A stretch of DNA of 24,207 nucleotides from Acidobacteriota bacterium (lineage in GTDB: Bacteria > Acidobacteriota > Polarisedimenticolia > Polarisedimenticolales > Polarisedimenticolaceae), in the NCBI GenBank assembly GCA_011773795.1, contig WVWW01000296.1:5076-29282 (forward strand). Direction: 5' to 3'. This document shows positions 1-7,978 of the stretch, piece after piece. The notes under the pieces were generated by a model. That model did not search any database and was not told the origin of the DNA. It worked only from the letters and a program-made list of their open reading frames with translations. A program made the position numbers and the translations under genes. Within the stretch, counting starts at the first letter, position 1; each line of letters starts with the position of its first letter.

Positions 1-734
1 ACGCCCGCCCTGTCGTGTTGATCGCCGACGCGCAGAAGGACTATCGCAAGTTGCTCAAGATGCGACTCGCAAACGAGGACCTCGAGGTTCGCGAGACGAA
101 AGACTGCGCCGGCGCGCTCAAGATCATGCTCAAGGACCCTCCGGACCTGGTGATCGTCAACATGGACGCGGACTCCGAGGAAGCTTTCGGGCTGCTCGCC
201 GAGATGCGCGCCGACAAGACGCTGTGCCGGCTGCCGCTGGTCTTCCTGACGCGCAGCACCGATCGCGTCAAGAAGCTGCGCGCCCTACGCGAGGGTGTGG
301 ACGACTACCTGAACAAGGATGACGAGGTTGAGACGCTGGTGGCGCGGTTCCAGAACATCCTCACCCGCGAATCGATCCGTCGCGACGGTGCCGCCCGCGT
401 GCGGCGCGGGATCACGGGAGACCTCGAGAACCTCGGCATGCCGGATATCGTGCAGACGCTCGCGATGGGCATGAAGTCGGCGCAAGTGGCGGTCACGACT
501 CCCGAGGCCAAAGGCGCGATCTGGTTCGAGAACGGCGCCGCGGTGCACGCCCGGTGCGGCGAAGAGGAAGGCGAGCGGGCGTTCTACAAAATTGTCGGGT
601 GGACCGAGGGCGAGTTCGTGATCGAGCACGGCGTGAAGGCCACGGAAAGCACGCTCACCGGCGACACGATGTTCCTGCTGATGGAAGGCCTACGCCTGCT
701 CGACGAGACGAGCACCTCCGAAGAGGCCGTCTAG
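1..734 (+). CDS. Receiver-like domain + DUF4388 (PATAN) protein, 5' partial
   Basis: Probable two-component-type regulatory protein, truncated by the left edge. The reading frame is open back to base 3 (…Ala-Arg-Pro-Val-Val-Leu-Ile-Ala-Asp), so the true start is probably outside. A GTG at 15 is possible but would clip the first beta-strand. Numbering from that GTG, residues 1-117 resemble a CheY-type receiver: Asp5 of the acidic pocket, the Thr of PLVFLTR (Thr79) and the Lys of DDYLNK (Lys101). The position that normally carries the phosphoacceptor aspartate reads Asn49 (PDLVIVNMD), so phosphorylation may be lost or altered. Residues about 132-232 match the DUF4388/PATAN pattern (GDLENLGMPDIVQTLAMG… GAIWFENGAAVHA… GERAFYKIVGWTEGEF). 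This domain is found on many response regulators of deltaproteobacteria-like and acidobacterial genomes, where it is thought to mediate protein interactions. It has no DNA-binding output domain. The next gene follows after 26 bp. Confidence 0.88.
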   Translation, partial: ARPVVLIADAQKDYRKLLKMRLANEDLEVRETKDCAGALKIMLKDPPDLVIVNMDADSEEAFGLLAEMRADKTLCRLPLVFLTRSTDRVKKLRALREGVDDYLNKDDEVETLVARFQNILTRESIRRDGAARVRRGITGDLENLGMPDIVQTLAMGMKSAQVAVTTPEAKGAIWFENGAAVHARCGEEEGERAFYKIVGWTEGEFVIEHGVKATESTLTGDTMFLLMEGLRLLDETSTSEEAV

Positions 735-746
735 CGCCCCACGTTC

Positions 747-760
747 TATAGTCTGCTCGG
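747..760 (+). promoter_or_regulatory. Candidate -10 box (TATAGT) of a leaderless start
   Basis: TATAGT at 747-752 is followed by only 8 nt before the ATG at 761, and no Shine-Dalgarno-like purine run precedes that ATG. A start site 6-8 nt below the box would fall at or next to the start codon. No convincing -35 hexamer is visible 16-18 bp upstream. Confidence 0.4.
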
Positions 761-3676
761 ATGAGCGAACGTTGGCGATCCATCTTCGAGGCGGTCCGCG
801 AGGCCTGCTCCGCCGCGGCCTGGTCGCGTGGCGTCGAGTTGAGCCGCGGCAACGCCGTACACCGCGAGAGCATCGACGAGGACGAGGCAATGTTCCGAAT
901 CTCGCTGCGCGGCGGGATGATTTCGCGGGCGATCACCCTGTTCCTCGACGACAATGACTGGGATTGCGAGTGCGGTAGCGAGGAGCGCGGGTGCGAGCAC
1001 GCGGCCGCCGCGGTCATCGCCTGGCGTCGCGAGGAAGAATCCGGTGAGGCCTTCGAGAGACCCGTCCGGGCCGGCCGCATCGCCTATCGCTTTTCCTCGG
1101 AGGGGAACGCGCTGGCGCTGCGGCGCGTCGTTGCCGTCGACGACGAGAACGACCAACCGATACGCGCGAGCCTTGCGGCGATGGCCGAGGGCCGTGTGGA
1201 ATCCCCGCGCTTCGTCGCCTCGCAGGCGGATCTCGCGGCGGAGATCACGCTCGCCGGGCACCGCCAGGGCAAGCTGCCGGGTCATCTCATCCCCGCCCTG
1301 TTCAAAGCGCTGCGTGGCGTCCGCGAGATCACCCTCGACGGAGAGCCGGTCGAGCTGTCGCCCGACCCTGTGACGCAGCGCTGTGTCCTGCGCGATCAGG
1401 ACGACGGCTTTCGCCTGACGCTCGAGCAGGATCCGGACGTTCGACACCGCTACGTCAACGCCGTCGCGCTGCGCCGGGACACCCTGCACCCGGTCGGTCA
1501 GCCGGGATTGACGGGTCGCGAGCTCGAACGCCTGCCACAGGGAATCACCTATGCTGCGGATCAGGTCACCGAGCTGGTCACGGCGGTGTTGCCGCGGTTG
1601 CGCAAGCTGGCACCCGTGCAGATCGAGACGGAGCGGTTGCCCGGCACCGAGCGGGAGAAGCCGCGTGTCGTCGTTCAGACGGAGGGTGACGCTGCGACGC
1701 TCTCGGTCCTGGCGCTGCTCGTCTACGGCGACCCACCGCGCGCCCGCGTGGACGCCGGCCGTCTCGTGCACCTCGAGGGCACGATCCCGCAGCGCGATCC
1801 GGCGGGTGAGAAGGAGCTGCTGAGGAAACTGGCCTCCGAGCTTCGGCTCAGCCCGGGCATCCGTGCGCACTACGAAGCCGAGGAGGCCGTGCAGTTCAAA
1901 CGACGGCTCGATCGCTGGGACGGTAGCATCGAGGGTGAGGCCCACGAGCGGTTCAGTCTGATGGCGCCGCTGGCGCCACAACTCGATCTCGACGGCGACC
2001 GCTTGGAGGTGGAGTTCACGAGCAGCGACGGCGAAGGCGCCGGTGGGCGCGCGGACCCCGAAGCCGTCTTTCGCGCGTGGCGGGAGAATGCCAACCTCGT
2101 CCCGCTGCTCGAGGGCGGCTGGGCCCCGTTGCCCAAGGACTGGCTCGCACGCTTCGGCGGCCGCGTGGCCGACCTGCTGGCCGCACGCCGCGCAGATGGC
2201 CGCGTCCCGCGCTGCTGCAGCCCCGATCTCGCCGCGCTGTGCGACGACCTCGAACAACCCCCGCCGCCAGGCTTCGAAAGTCTGCGACCGCTCGTCGAGA
2301 GCTTCGACCGGCTGCCCAACGCCGAGCTCCCGACCGACCTCGACGCCGACCTCCGCGAGTATCAGAAGAGTGCGGTCGACTGGCTCGGTTTCCTGCGCTC
2401 GGCGGGTCTCGGCGCGCTGCTGGCCGACGACATGGGGCTGGGGAAGACGCTGCAGGCGCTGTGTGCCGTTCGCGGCAGGACGCTCGTCGTTGCACCGACG
2501 AGCGTCCTGCACAACTGGAGCTCCGAGGCAAGTCGTTTTCGTCCGGCGCTGTCGGTGAACGTCTATCACGGTCCGAAACGCGAGCTCAACGACGCCGACC
2601 TGACCCTGACCACGTACGCGTTGCTGCGGCTCGACTCCGGCCGGCTCGCGTCGCGCCACTGGGACACGGTCGTCCTCGACGAGGCGCAGGCGATCAAGAA
2701 CCCCGACAGCCAGGTCGCCGCCGCGGCCTACGCGCTCGACGCCGGCTTCCGGATCGCGCTCACCGGCACGCCCGTGGAGAACCGGCTCGACGAGCTGTGG
2801 AGCCAGTTCCACTTCATCAACCGCGGTCTGCTCGGCGGGCGCTCCGACTTCCAGGAGCGCTACGCGTCGCCCATCGCCGGAGGCGATGCGGAAGCAGCGG
2901 CACGCCTGCGCAAGCGCATCCGGCCATTCCTGTTGCGTCGGCTTAAGGGTGAGGTCGCGCCGGAGCTCCCGCCGCGCACCGAAGGCGTGTTGCGTTGCGA
3001 GCTTGACCCTGAGGAGCGCGCGGTTTACGACGGAGTGCGCGCCGCAACGCTGGAAAACGTCGTGAAGCAGCTCGAGGCCGGCTCCGGCGTGATGGCCGCG
3101 CTCGAAGCGTTGTTGCGCCTCCGCCAGGCCGCTTGCCACAGCGGTCTGGTTCCGGGTCAGCGCGCCGAGACCTCGTCGAAGGTCACGCTGTTGCTGGAGA
3201 CACTCGACAGCGTCGTCGCCGAGGGTCACAAGGCGCTGGTCTTCTCCCAGTGGACGTCGCTGCTCGATCGCTGCGAGCCGGCGCTCGAATCCGCCGGGAT
3301 CCCGTTCACACGGCTCGACGGCGCCACGCGGGATCGCCGTGCGGTCGTCGAACATTTCCAGCGCACGGATGGCCCGCCGGTTTTGCTGATCTCGCTGAAG
3401 GCCGGCGGCACCGGGCTGAACCTGACCGCCGCGGACCACGTGTTCCTGCTCGACCCGTGGTGGAACCCCGCGGTCGAGGACCAGGCCGCCGACCGCGCGC
3501 ACCGCATCGGCCAGGACCGCCCCGTGATGGTCTACCGGCTCGTTGCTGCCGATACCGTCGAGGAGCGCATCCTCACGCTGCAACAGAGCAAGCGCGAGCT
3601 GGCGCAGGCGGCGCTCGCCGAGGGCGCGGGCGCGACCGGGATCGGCCGCGAGGAGCTGCTCGACCTGCTGCGGTGA
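761..3676 (+). CDS. SWIM zinc-finger SNF2/Rad54-family helicase
   Basis: A 971-residue SWI2/SNF2 ATPase, a double-stranded DNA translocase of superfamily 2. Near the N terminus Cys69-x-Cys71-x6-Cys78-x-His80 forms a SWIM zinc finger, a putative nucleic-acid- or protein-binding module. Residues about 100-520 are the poorly conserved segment found in bacterial SWIM-SNF2 proteins. The motor begins near 525. It has motif I (GLGKT, Gly559-Thr563), motif II DEAQ (Asp640-Gln643), motif III TGTP (668-671) and, in the second RecA-like lobe, the AGGTGLNL segment and motif VI DRAHRIGQ (911-918). All catalytic motifs are intact. The likely role is DNA-protein remodelling in repair, recombination or transcription; bacterial members are poorly characterised. 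The ATG is chosen because it follows a -10-like box. The peptidase gene starts 21 bp downstream but has its own -10-like box, so co-transcription is uncertain. Confidence 0.93.
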   Translation: MSERWRSIFEAVREACSAAAWSRGVELSRGNAVHRESIDEDEAMFRISLRGGMISRAITLFLDDNDWDCECGSEERGCEHAAAAVIAWRREEESGEAFERPVRAGRIAYRFSSEGNALALRRVVAVDDENDQPIRASLAAMAEGRVESPRFVASQADLAAEITLAGHRQGKLPGHLIPALFKALRGVREITLDGEPVELSPDPVTQRCVLRDQDDGFRLTLEQDPDVRHRYVNAVALRRDTLHPVGQPGLTGRELERLPQGITYAADQVTELVTAVLPRLRKLAPVQIETERLPGTEREKPRVVVQTEGDAATLSVLALLVYGDPPRARVDAGRLVHLEGTIPQRDPAGEKELLRKLASELRLSPGIRAHYEAEEAVQFKRRLDRWDGSIEGEAHERFSLMAPLAPQLDLDGDRLEVEFTSSDGEGAGGRADPEAVFRAWRENANLVPLLEGGWAPLPKDWLARFGGRVADLLAARRADGRVPRCCSPDLAALCDDLEQPPPPGFESLRPLVESFDRLPNAELPTDLDADLREYQKSAVDWLGFLRSAGLGALLADDMGLGKTLQALCAVRGRTLVVAPTSVLHNWSSEASRFRPALSVNVYHGPKRELNDADLTLTTYALLRLDSGRLASRHWDTVVLDEAQAIKNPDSQVAAAAYALDAGFRIALTGTPVENRLDELWSQFHFINRGLLGGRSDFQERYASPIAGGDAEAAARLRKRIRPFLLRRLKGEVAPELPPRTEGVLRCELDPEERAVYDGVRAATLENVVKQLEAGSGVMAALEALLRLRQAACHSGLVPGQRAETSSKVTLLLETLDSVVAEGHKALVFSQWTSLLDRCEPALESAGIPFTRLDGATRDRRAVVEHFQRTDGPPVLLISLKAGGTGLNLTAADHVFLLDPWWNPAVEDQAADRAHRIGQDRPVMVYRLVAADTVEERILTLQQSKRELAQAALAEGAGATGIGREELLDLLR

Positions 3677-3682
3677 CGTCGT

Positions 3683-3697
3683 CATAATGTCGCCTCC
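3683..3697 (+). promoter_or_regulatory. Candidate -10 box (CATAAT) of a leaderless start
   Basis: CATAAT at 3683-3688 lies 9 nt before the ATG at 3698, in the 21-bp gap after the helicase stop. There is no Shine-Dalgarno sequence (the intervening bases are pyrimidine-rich) and no clear -35 box. The geometry matches that before the helicase and ispH genes. Confidence 0.35.
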
Positions 3698-5770
3698 ATG
3701 AGCGCGACCGATCGACTCGACCTGACACACCGCCCGCCCGTCGCCGAGCGCGTGTCCCACGTCACCCGTCACCACGGGAAGCAGATCGCCGACCCGTATC
3801 ACTGGATGCGCGACGACACGCGCAAGGACGAAGCCGTCCTCGCTCACCTGAAGGCGGAGAACGCCTACACCGACGCGGTCATGGCGCCGCTCCGGCCACG
3901 CGTCGAGATGTTGTTCGACGAGATGGTCGCCAGGATCAAGGAGGACGACGATACGCCGCCGGCACGTTGGGGGTCGTTCCTGTATTACAGCCGCACCGAG
4001 AAGGGGAAGCAGTACCGCATCTTTTGCCGTCGCGAGGACGAGAGGGGCACAGAACAGGTCTACCTCGACGTCAACCGGGAGGCGGAGGGGCACGACTACT
4101 ATCGACTCGGCGCCGTTTGCATCAGCCCCGATCACCGCCTGGTGGCCTGGGCGGCCGACACCGACGGCGGCGAGACCTACACGATCCGCGTGCGCGACCT
4201 GATCAGCGGTGAGGACCTGCCGGACACGATTCACGGGGCCTACGCCGGTGTGGAGTGGGCTTCGGACAACCGCACGCTGTTCTACACCACGCTGGACAAG
4301 ACCCATCGCCCGTACCGGCTGCACCGTCACGAGCTCGGCGCTGCGACGGAGGATCCCGTCGTCTTCGAGGAACCGGACGAGTCGTTCTTCCTCGGCATCC
4401 ACAGGACGCGCTCGGGTCGCTACCTGATCCTGCACCTCGGCAGCAACGACACCAACGAGGTGCATTACCTCGCGGCCGACGACCCGACGGGCGATTTCCG
4501 TCTGTTCGAGCCTCGCAGGAAGGGCGTCGAGTATGCGGTCGACCACTGGGGCGACCGGTTCCTCGTCCATACCAACGAGGAGGCGGTCAACTTCCGTTTG
4601 CTCGAAGCCCCGCTGTCCGCTCCGCGCCGTGCGAACTGGCGCGAGGTGCTACCGCACCGTCCCGAAGTCCAGCTCGAAGAGGTCGAACCGTTCCGCGACC
4701 ACATCGTCGTCGTCGAACGTTGCGAGGGTGTGGGTCGGCTGCGCGTGCTGGCAATGCCCGGATACGAGCCGCACGAGGTCCGGTTCGACGAACCGGCCTA
4801 CACCGTGACGCCGACCGTCAACCCGGAGTACGACACCGGCACGGTTCGTTTCGTCTACCAGTCGCTGTGCACGCCGGAGACGACGATCGATTACGACATG
4901 CAAGCACGCGCTCGCGCAGTGCTCAAGGTCGAGGAGGTGCTCGGCGGCTACGACCCCGGCGAGTACGTGACCGAGCGCGTCACGGCAATCGCAACCGACG
5001 GAGAACGCGTCCCGATCTCGCTCGTTCACCGCCGCGGGCTCGAGCTCGACGGCGACAACCCGCTGTTGCTCTACGGTTACGGTTCCTATGGCTCGACCCA
5101 CACCGACCCGAGTTTCCAGTCACTGCGTCTCAGCCTGATCGACCGCGGCTTCGTGTTCGCCATCGCCCACGTGCGCGGCGGTGGCGATCTGGGGCGGCCG
5201 TGGTACGACGCGGGGAAGCTGGAGCACAAGACCAACACCTTCACCGACTTCATCGCCTGCGCCGAGCACCTGATCGATGCGGGCTACACGTCGCCGGGAC
5301 GCCTCGCGATCCGCGGCGGCAGCGCAGGCGGTCTGCTCGTCGGTGCCGTGGTCAACATGCGGCCCGAACTGTTCCGCGCCGCGGTCGCCAAGGTGCCGTT
5401 CGTCGACGTCATCAACACGATGCTCGACCCCACGCTCCCGCTCACGGTCATCGAGTACGACGAATGGGGCAACCCGAGCGAGCCCGACGTGTTTGAGCGG
5501 TTGCTGGCGTACTCGCCCTACGAAAACATCGAAGCGCAGGCGTACCCGAACCTGTTCGTCACGGGCGCTCTCACCGATCCGCGCGTCGCTTATTGGGAGC
5601 CGGCCAAGTGGGTCGCCCGGATTCGCGAGCACCATACGGGCGACGGCGTGTTCTTACTCAAGACCGACCTCGGCGCCGGTCACGGCGGCCCCTCGGGCCG
5701 CTACGACTGGATCCGCGAGATGGCCCTGGAGTACGCCTTCCTCATCGAGCGCTGCGGCGCGAGCTTCTGA
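3698..5770 (+). CDS. ptrB: Oligopeptidase B (S9A serine peptidase)
   Basis: A 690-residue prolyl-oligopeptidase-family enzyme that cleaves short peptides after basic residues. It has no signal peptide, so it is probably cytoplasmic. The N-terminal helical lead contains DPYHWMRDD, residues about 75-415 form the beta-propeller that filters substrates by size, and the C-terminal part is an alpha/beta hydrolase. The triad is Ser542 in GGSAGG, Asp627 (GALTDPRV) and His662 (GAGHGG), each exactly ten positions above the E. coli OpdB residues Ser532, Asp617 and His652. The S1 acidic pair that recognises Arg/Lys in OpdB (Glu576/Glu578) corresponds to Glu586 and Asp588 in EYDEWGNP. This favours oligopeptidase B over true prolyl oligopeptidase, with one conservative change. 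Length agrees with E. coli OpdB (686). The gene converges on ispH with 15 bp between stops, and I see no terminator there. Confidence 0.95.
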   Translation: MSATDRLDLTHRPPVAERVSHVTRHHGKQIADPYHWMRDDTRKDEAVLAHLKAENAYTDAVMAPLRPRVEMLFDEMVARIKEDDDTPPARWGSFLYYSRTEKGKQYRIFCRREDERGTEQVYLDVNREAEGHDYYRLGAVCISPDHRLVAWAADTDGGETYTIRVRDLISGEDLPDTIHGAYAGVEWASDNRTLFYTTLDKTHRPYRLHRHELGAATEDPVVFEEPDESFFLGIHRTRSGRYLILHLGSNDTNEVHYLAADDPTGDFRLFEPRRKGVEYAVDHWGDRFLVHTNEEAVNFRLLEAPLSAPRRANWREVLPHRPEVQLEEVEPFRDHIVVVERCEGVGRLRVLAMPGYEPHEVRFDEPAYTVTPTVNPEYDTGTVRFVYQSLCTPETTIDYDMQARARAVLKVEEVLGGYDPGEYVTERVTAIATDGERVPISLVHRRGLELDGDNPLLLYGYGSYGSTHTDPSFQSLRLSLIDRGFVFAIAHVRGGGDLGRPWYDAGKLEHKTNTFTDFIACAEHLIDAGYTSPGRLAIRGGSAGGLLVGAVVNMRPELFRAAVAKVPFVDVINTMLDPTLPLTVIEYDEWGNPSEPDVFERLLAYSPYENIEAQAYPNLFVTGALTDPRVAYWEPAKWVARIREHHTGDGVFLLKTDLGAGHGGPSGRYDWIREMALEYAFLIERCGASF

Positions 5771-5785
5771 CCCGGCCGATCACCG

Positions 5786-6805
5786 TCAAATCGAACTCGG
5801 GGCCACTCGTTTGGGCTCGCGGAAGGTGATGTCCTCCCACTCGCCCTCCTCGACGACCTCGAGGTCCGCGTTGCGTTCGCGGAAGTAGACGAGCATCTCT
5901 TGGACCAAGTCGTCGGGGGTCGACGCCGCGGAGGTGATGCCGACGGAGTGGACGCCTTCGAGCCAGGCGTCGTCGATGTCCGCGACGCCCTCGATACGTT
6001 TGGCGTTGCCGGTCAGCTCGTCGGCCAGTTCCAGCAGACGCATCCCGTTGCTGGAGTAGTCGCTGGTGACTACCAGGAACAGGTCGACGTGTGGCGCGAT
6101 CTCCTTGACTGCGTCCTGGCGGTTCTTGGTGGCGTAACACAGGTCGTCTCGCGACGGGACCACCAGCCGCGGAAAACGCCTGCGCAGGATCTCCACGGTC
6201 TTCGCCGTGTCGTCAACGGACAGCGTCGTCTGGGTCAACACCACCACCTTGTCGGGGTCCGGTACTTTGACCGTGTCGGGGCTGGCCAACTCCGGATCGT
6301 GCTTGCGGTTGCCGACCACGCTGACGACGGTGGTGCTCTCCGGTGCCTCGCCGTAAGTGCCGACGACTTCCTGGTGGTGTGTCGAATCGCCGATCAACAG
6401 GATGTGGTAGCCCAGTCGCGCGTATTTCTTGGCCTCGCTGTGCACCTTGGTGACGAGCGGGCAGGTGGCGTCGATGGTGTGCAGCCGCAGTGCGTCGGCG
6501 CGCTCGCGTACCGCCGGGCTGACCCCGTGGGCCGAGAACACGACGGTGTCGGCGAGGCTCCCGCCCTCCGCCCTGGCGCGTTCTTCCAGGACCTTCATCT
6601 CGTCGAGATCCTCGACGAAATGGACGCCGTGGCCTTCTTCGAGCCGCCGGACGACCGTGTCGTTGTGCACGATCGCGTGGTACACGGCGAGGTCGCCCTG
6701 GCCGCCGCCGCGCATCCGCTCGGCAGCCTTCTCGACGGCCTCGATCGCCATCACGACTCCCGCACAGAACCCCCGCGGCTTCGCCAGATACACCGTCTTG
6801 ACCAT
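5786..6805 (-). CDS. ispH: 4-hydroxy-3-methylbut-2-enyl diphosphate reductase
   Basis: IspH (LytB), 339 residues, the last enzyme of the MEP isoprenoid pathway. It reduces HMBPP to isopentenyl and dimethylallyl diphosphate with a [4Fe-4S] cluster. The three cluster cysteines are present: Cys14 (PRGFCAGV), Cys115 (DATCPLV) and Cys223 (DLCYATKNRQ). The catalytic glutamate is Glu146 (HHQEVVGTYGE), and diphosphate-binding elements include IVHN, SAHG, TQTTLS and the SSNGMRL segment (E. coli-type SSNSxRL). The protein is cytosolic. The start ATG at 6805 is placed directly at family residue 1 (KTVYLAKPRGFCAG) and sits 7 nt after a perfect TATAAT on the minus strand, with no Shine-Dalgarno, implying a leaderless message. 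It is transcribed alone, divergent from the transport operon. Its presence indicates that the host uses the MEP route rather than mevalonate. Confidence 0.97.
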   Translation of the reverse strand: MVKTVYLAKPRGFCAGVVMAIEAVEKAAERMRGGGQGDLAVYHAIVHNDTVVRRLEEGHGVHFVEDLDEMKVLEERARAEGGSLADTVVFSAHGVSPAVRERADALRLHTIDATCPLVTKVHSEAKKYARLGYHILLIGDSTHHQEVVGTYGEAPESTTVVSVVGNRKHDPELASPDTVKVPDPDKVVVLTQTTLSVDDTAKTVEILRRRFPRLVVPSRDDLCYATKNRQDAVKEIAPHVDLFLVVTSDYSSNGMRLLELADELTGNAKRIEGVADIDDAWLEGVHSVGITSAASTPDDLVQEMLVYFRERNADLEVVEEGEWEDITFREPKRVAPSSI

Positions 6806-6818
6806 GGCGAGGATTATA
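6806..6818 (-). promoter_or_regulatory. TATAAT -10 box, leaderless ispH start
   Basis: On the minus strand a consensus TATAAT (complement of 6813-6818) is separated from the ispH ATG by 7 nt. Transcription would start within 1-2 nt of the start codon. No TTGACA-like -35 is found at 16-18 bp, where the sequence is G/C-rich. Confidence 0.55.
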
Positions 6819-6964
6819 GCGGTCGCCCCAAAACCCAGGGGTTTCCGGCGTCGTATCTACCATTCGGTGGTGGGGTGAAGGCCACCCAACAGGCCCGCCG
6901 GACCGTTCGGCGCTCCAGGGCTGCCGCAGGCCTCCGGGCACCGAGGAAAAGCGCGGCCGGCTCG

Positions 6965-6970
6965 TATAGT
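6965..6970 (+). promoter_or_regulatory. Candidate -10 box (TATAGT) of the transport operon
   Basis: TATAGT at 6965-6970 in the 210-bp divergent region upstream of the ABC/RND operon. It is identical to the box before the helicase gene, but here it leaves an untranslated leader of about 40 nt carrying a strong Shine-Dalgarno. A -35 box is not evident. The rest of 6806-7015 contains only short weak inverted repeats, with no recognisable operator or riboswitch. Confidence 0.4.
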
Positions 6971-7000
6971 GATGTTGGCAGGACAGCATCCGGACGGGTC

Positions 7001-7010
7001 CGGAGGAGGG
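7001..7010 (+). promoter_or_regulatory. Strong Shine-Dalgarno for the ABC ATPase gene
   Basis: The purine run GGAGGAGGGG ends 5 nt before the ATG at 7016. It fixes the start: the open frame extends far upstream across antisense ispH, but that extension has no homology and no ribosome site. Confidence 0.7.
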
Positions 7011-7015
7011 GCGTC

Positions 7016-7978
7016 ATGGAAGCCGCAGCGCAGAATCCGCAATCCACTCGCGAGGGTCGGATCGAGATCAGCGGGCTACGGCATGTCTACAAAGGAGGCA
7101 CCGTCGCGCTCGATGGCGTCGATCTGTCCTTCGGGACCGGCCTGTTCGGGCTGCTGGGCCCCAACGGCGCGGGCAAGAGCACGCTGATGCGCATCCTGTG
7201 CACGTTGCTCGTCCCGACCGCGGGCCAAGTACGCGTCGACGGCTACGATGTCGTCGCAGAGCGCGATGCGGTACGCGCCTCCCTCGGTTACTTGCCGCAG
7301 GAGTTCGGCGCCTGGCGCCTGCAACGCGTCGAGGAAGCGCTCGACACGCTGGCGCTGCTGGCCGGAATCACGTCACGCGGCGAGCGTCACGAGCGCATCG
7401 GACGGGTGCTCGAGGAGGTCGGCCTGGCCAAGGTCTCCGATCGCAAGGTCAAGAAACTCTCGGGCGGAATGCTGCGCCGGCTCGGTGTGGCCCAGGCGCT
7501 GATCCACGATCCGAAGATCATCGTCGTCGACGAGCCGACGGTCGGGCTCGACCCGGAAGAGCGTCTGCGCTTTCGCAAGGTGATGGCCGATCTGTCGCAG
7601 GACCGCACGATCGTGCTGTCCACGCACATCGTTTCGGATCTCGGGTCGAGCTGCAGCGATCTGGCGATTATTGATGCGGGCAAGATCGAGTTCCGCGGCA
7701 GCCCGGCCGACCTCACCGAGCAGGCGCGCGGTCGTGTCTTCGAGGTCGACCTGGAGCCCGGCACGAATCCGGCGGGTGGCGGCTACGAGATCGTGGCCAC
7801 CACGCGCGTCGAAGGCAAGATCCGCATGCGCGCCGTGGCCACGACGGGGACCCTGCCTGCCGGCGCGAGCGAGGTCGACAAGCCGACGCTCGAGGAGGCC
7901 TACCTGGCGTTCATGGCCGCGCGCGGGAGGGCCGACGCCGCGATCTCCCGCAATCTGGGCGGGGAGGAGACGTCATGA
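7016..7978 (+). CDS. ABC transporter ATP-binding protein
   Basis: Cytoplasmic ATPase of 320 residues, first gene of the transport operon. One nucleotide-binding domain with all motifs: Walker A GPNGAGKST (48-56, Lys54), Q-loop Gln95 in YLPQEFG, signature LSGGM (148-152), Walker B with Asp172-Glu173, and the switch His204 (STHIV). The last ~85 residues are a C-terminal extension typical of ABC-2 exporter ATPases. It resembles ATPases that pair with permeases carrying M1-peptidase-like domains, which is exactly what the next gene encodes, overlapping by ATGA (7975-7978). The two should form one exporter in the inner membrane; the substrate cannot be read from the sequence. It is also related to the ATPase fused to the RND permease downstream (shared GYLPQ-E/D-FG and DEPTVGLDP-x-ER-x-RFR). 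Confidence 0.93.
   Translation: MEAAAQNPQSTREGRIEISGLRHVYKGGTVALDGVDLSFGTGLFGLLGPNGAGKSTLMRILCTLLVPTAGQVRVDGYDVVAERDAVRASLGYLPQEFGAWRLQRVEEALDTLALLAGITSRGERHERIGRVLEEVGLAKVSDRKVKKLSGGMLRRLGVAQALIHDPKIIVVDEPTVGLDPEERLRFRKVMADLSQDRTIVLSTHIVSDLGSSCSDLAIIDAGKIEFRGSPADLTEQARGRVFEVDLEPGTNPAGGGYEIVATTRVEGKIRMRAVATTGTLPAGASEVDKPTLEEAYLAFMAARGRADAAISRNLGGEETS
7963..7970 (+). promoter_or_regulatory. Shine-Dalgarno inside the ATPase gene for the permease
   Basis: GGAGGAGA within the last codons of the ATPase gene stands 4 nt before the first ATG (7975) and 7 nt before a second in-frame ATG (7978). The second spacing is closer to optimal, so the permease may start at either, a one-residue difference. 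Confidence 0.55.

Noticed and set aside
746..4570. A 1274-codon open frame on the minus strand, antisense to the helicase and peptidase genes
   Set aside because: Its translation is Arg/Val/Leu/Gln-rich low-information sequence with no domain, exactly complementary to two well-supported genes. High GC with codon-position bias makes long antisense frames.
6826..6900. Inverted repeats in the ispH/ABC divergent region (CCCC…GGGG; GGGTG…CACCC)
   Set aside because: Stems are only 4-5 bp in GC-rich DNA with no U-run, so this is neither a terminator nor a recognisable operator.
5900..7015. N-terminal extension of the ABC ATPase frame upstream of 7016
   Set aside because: It runs antisense through ispH, has no homology, and the ATG at 7016 has a strong Shine-Dalgarno and the normal ABC N terminus.
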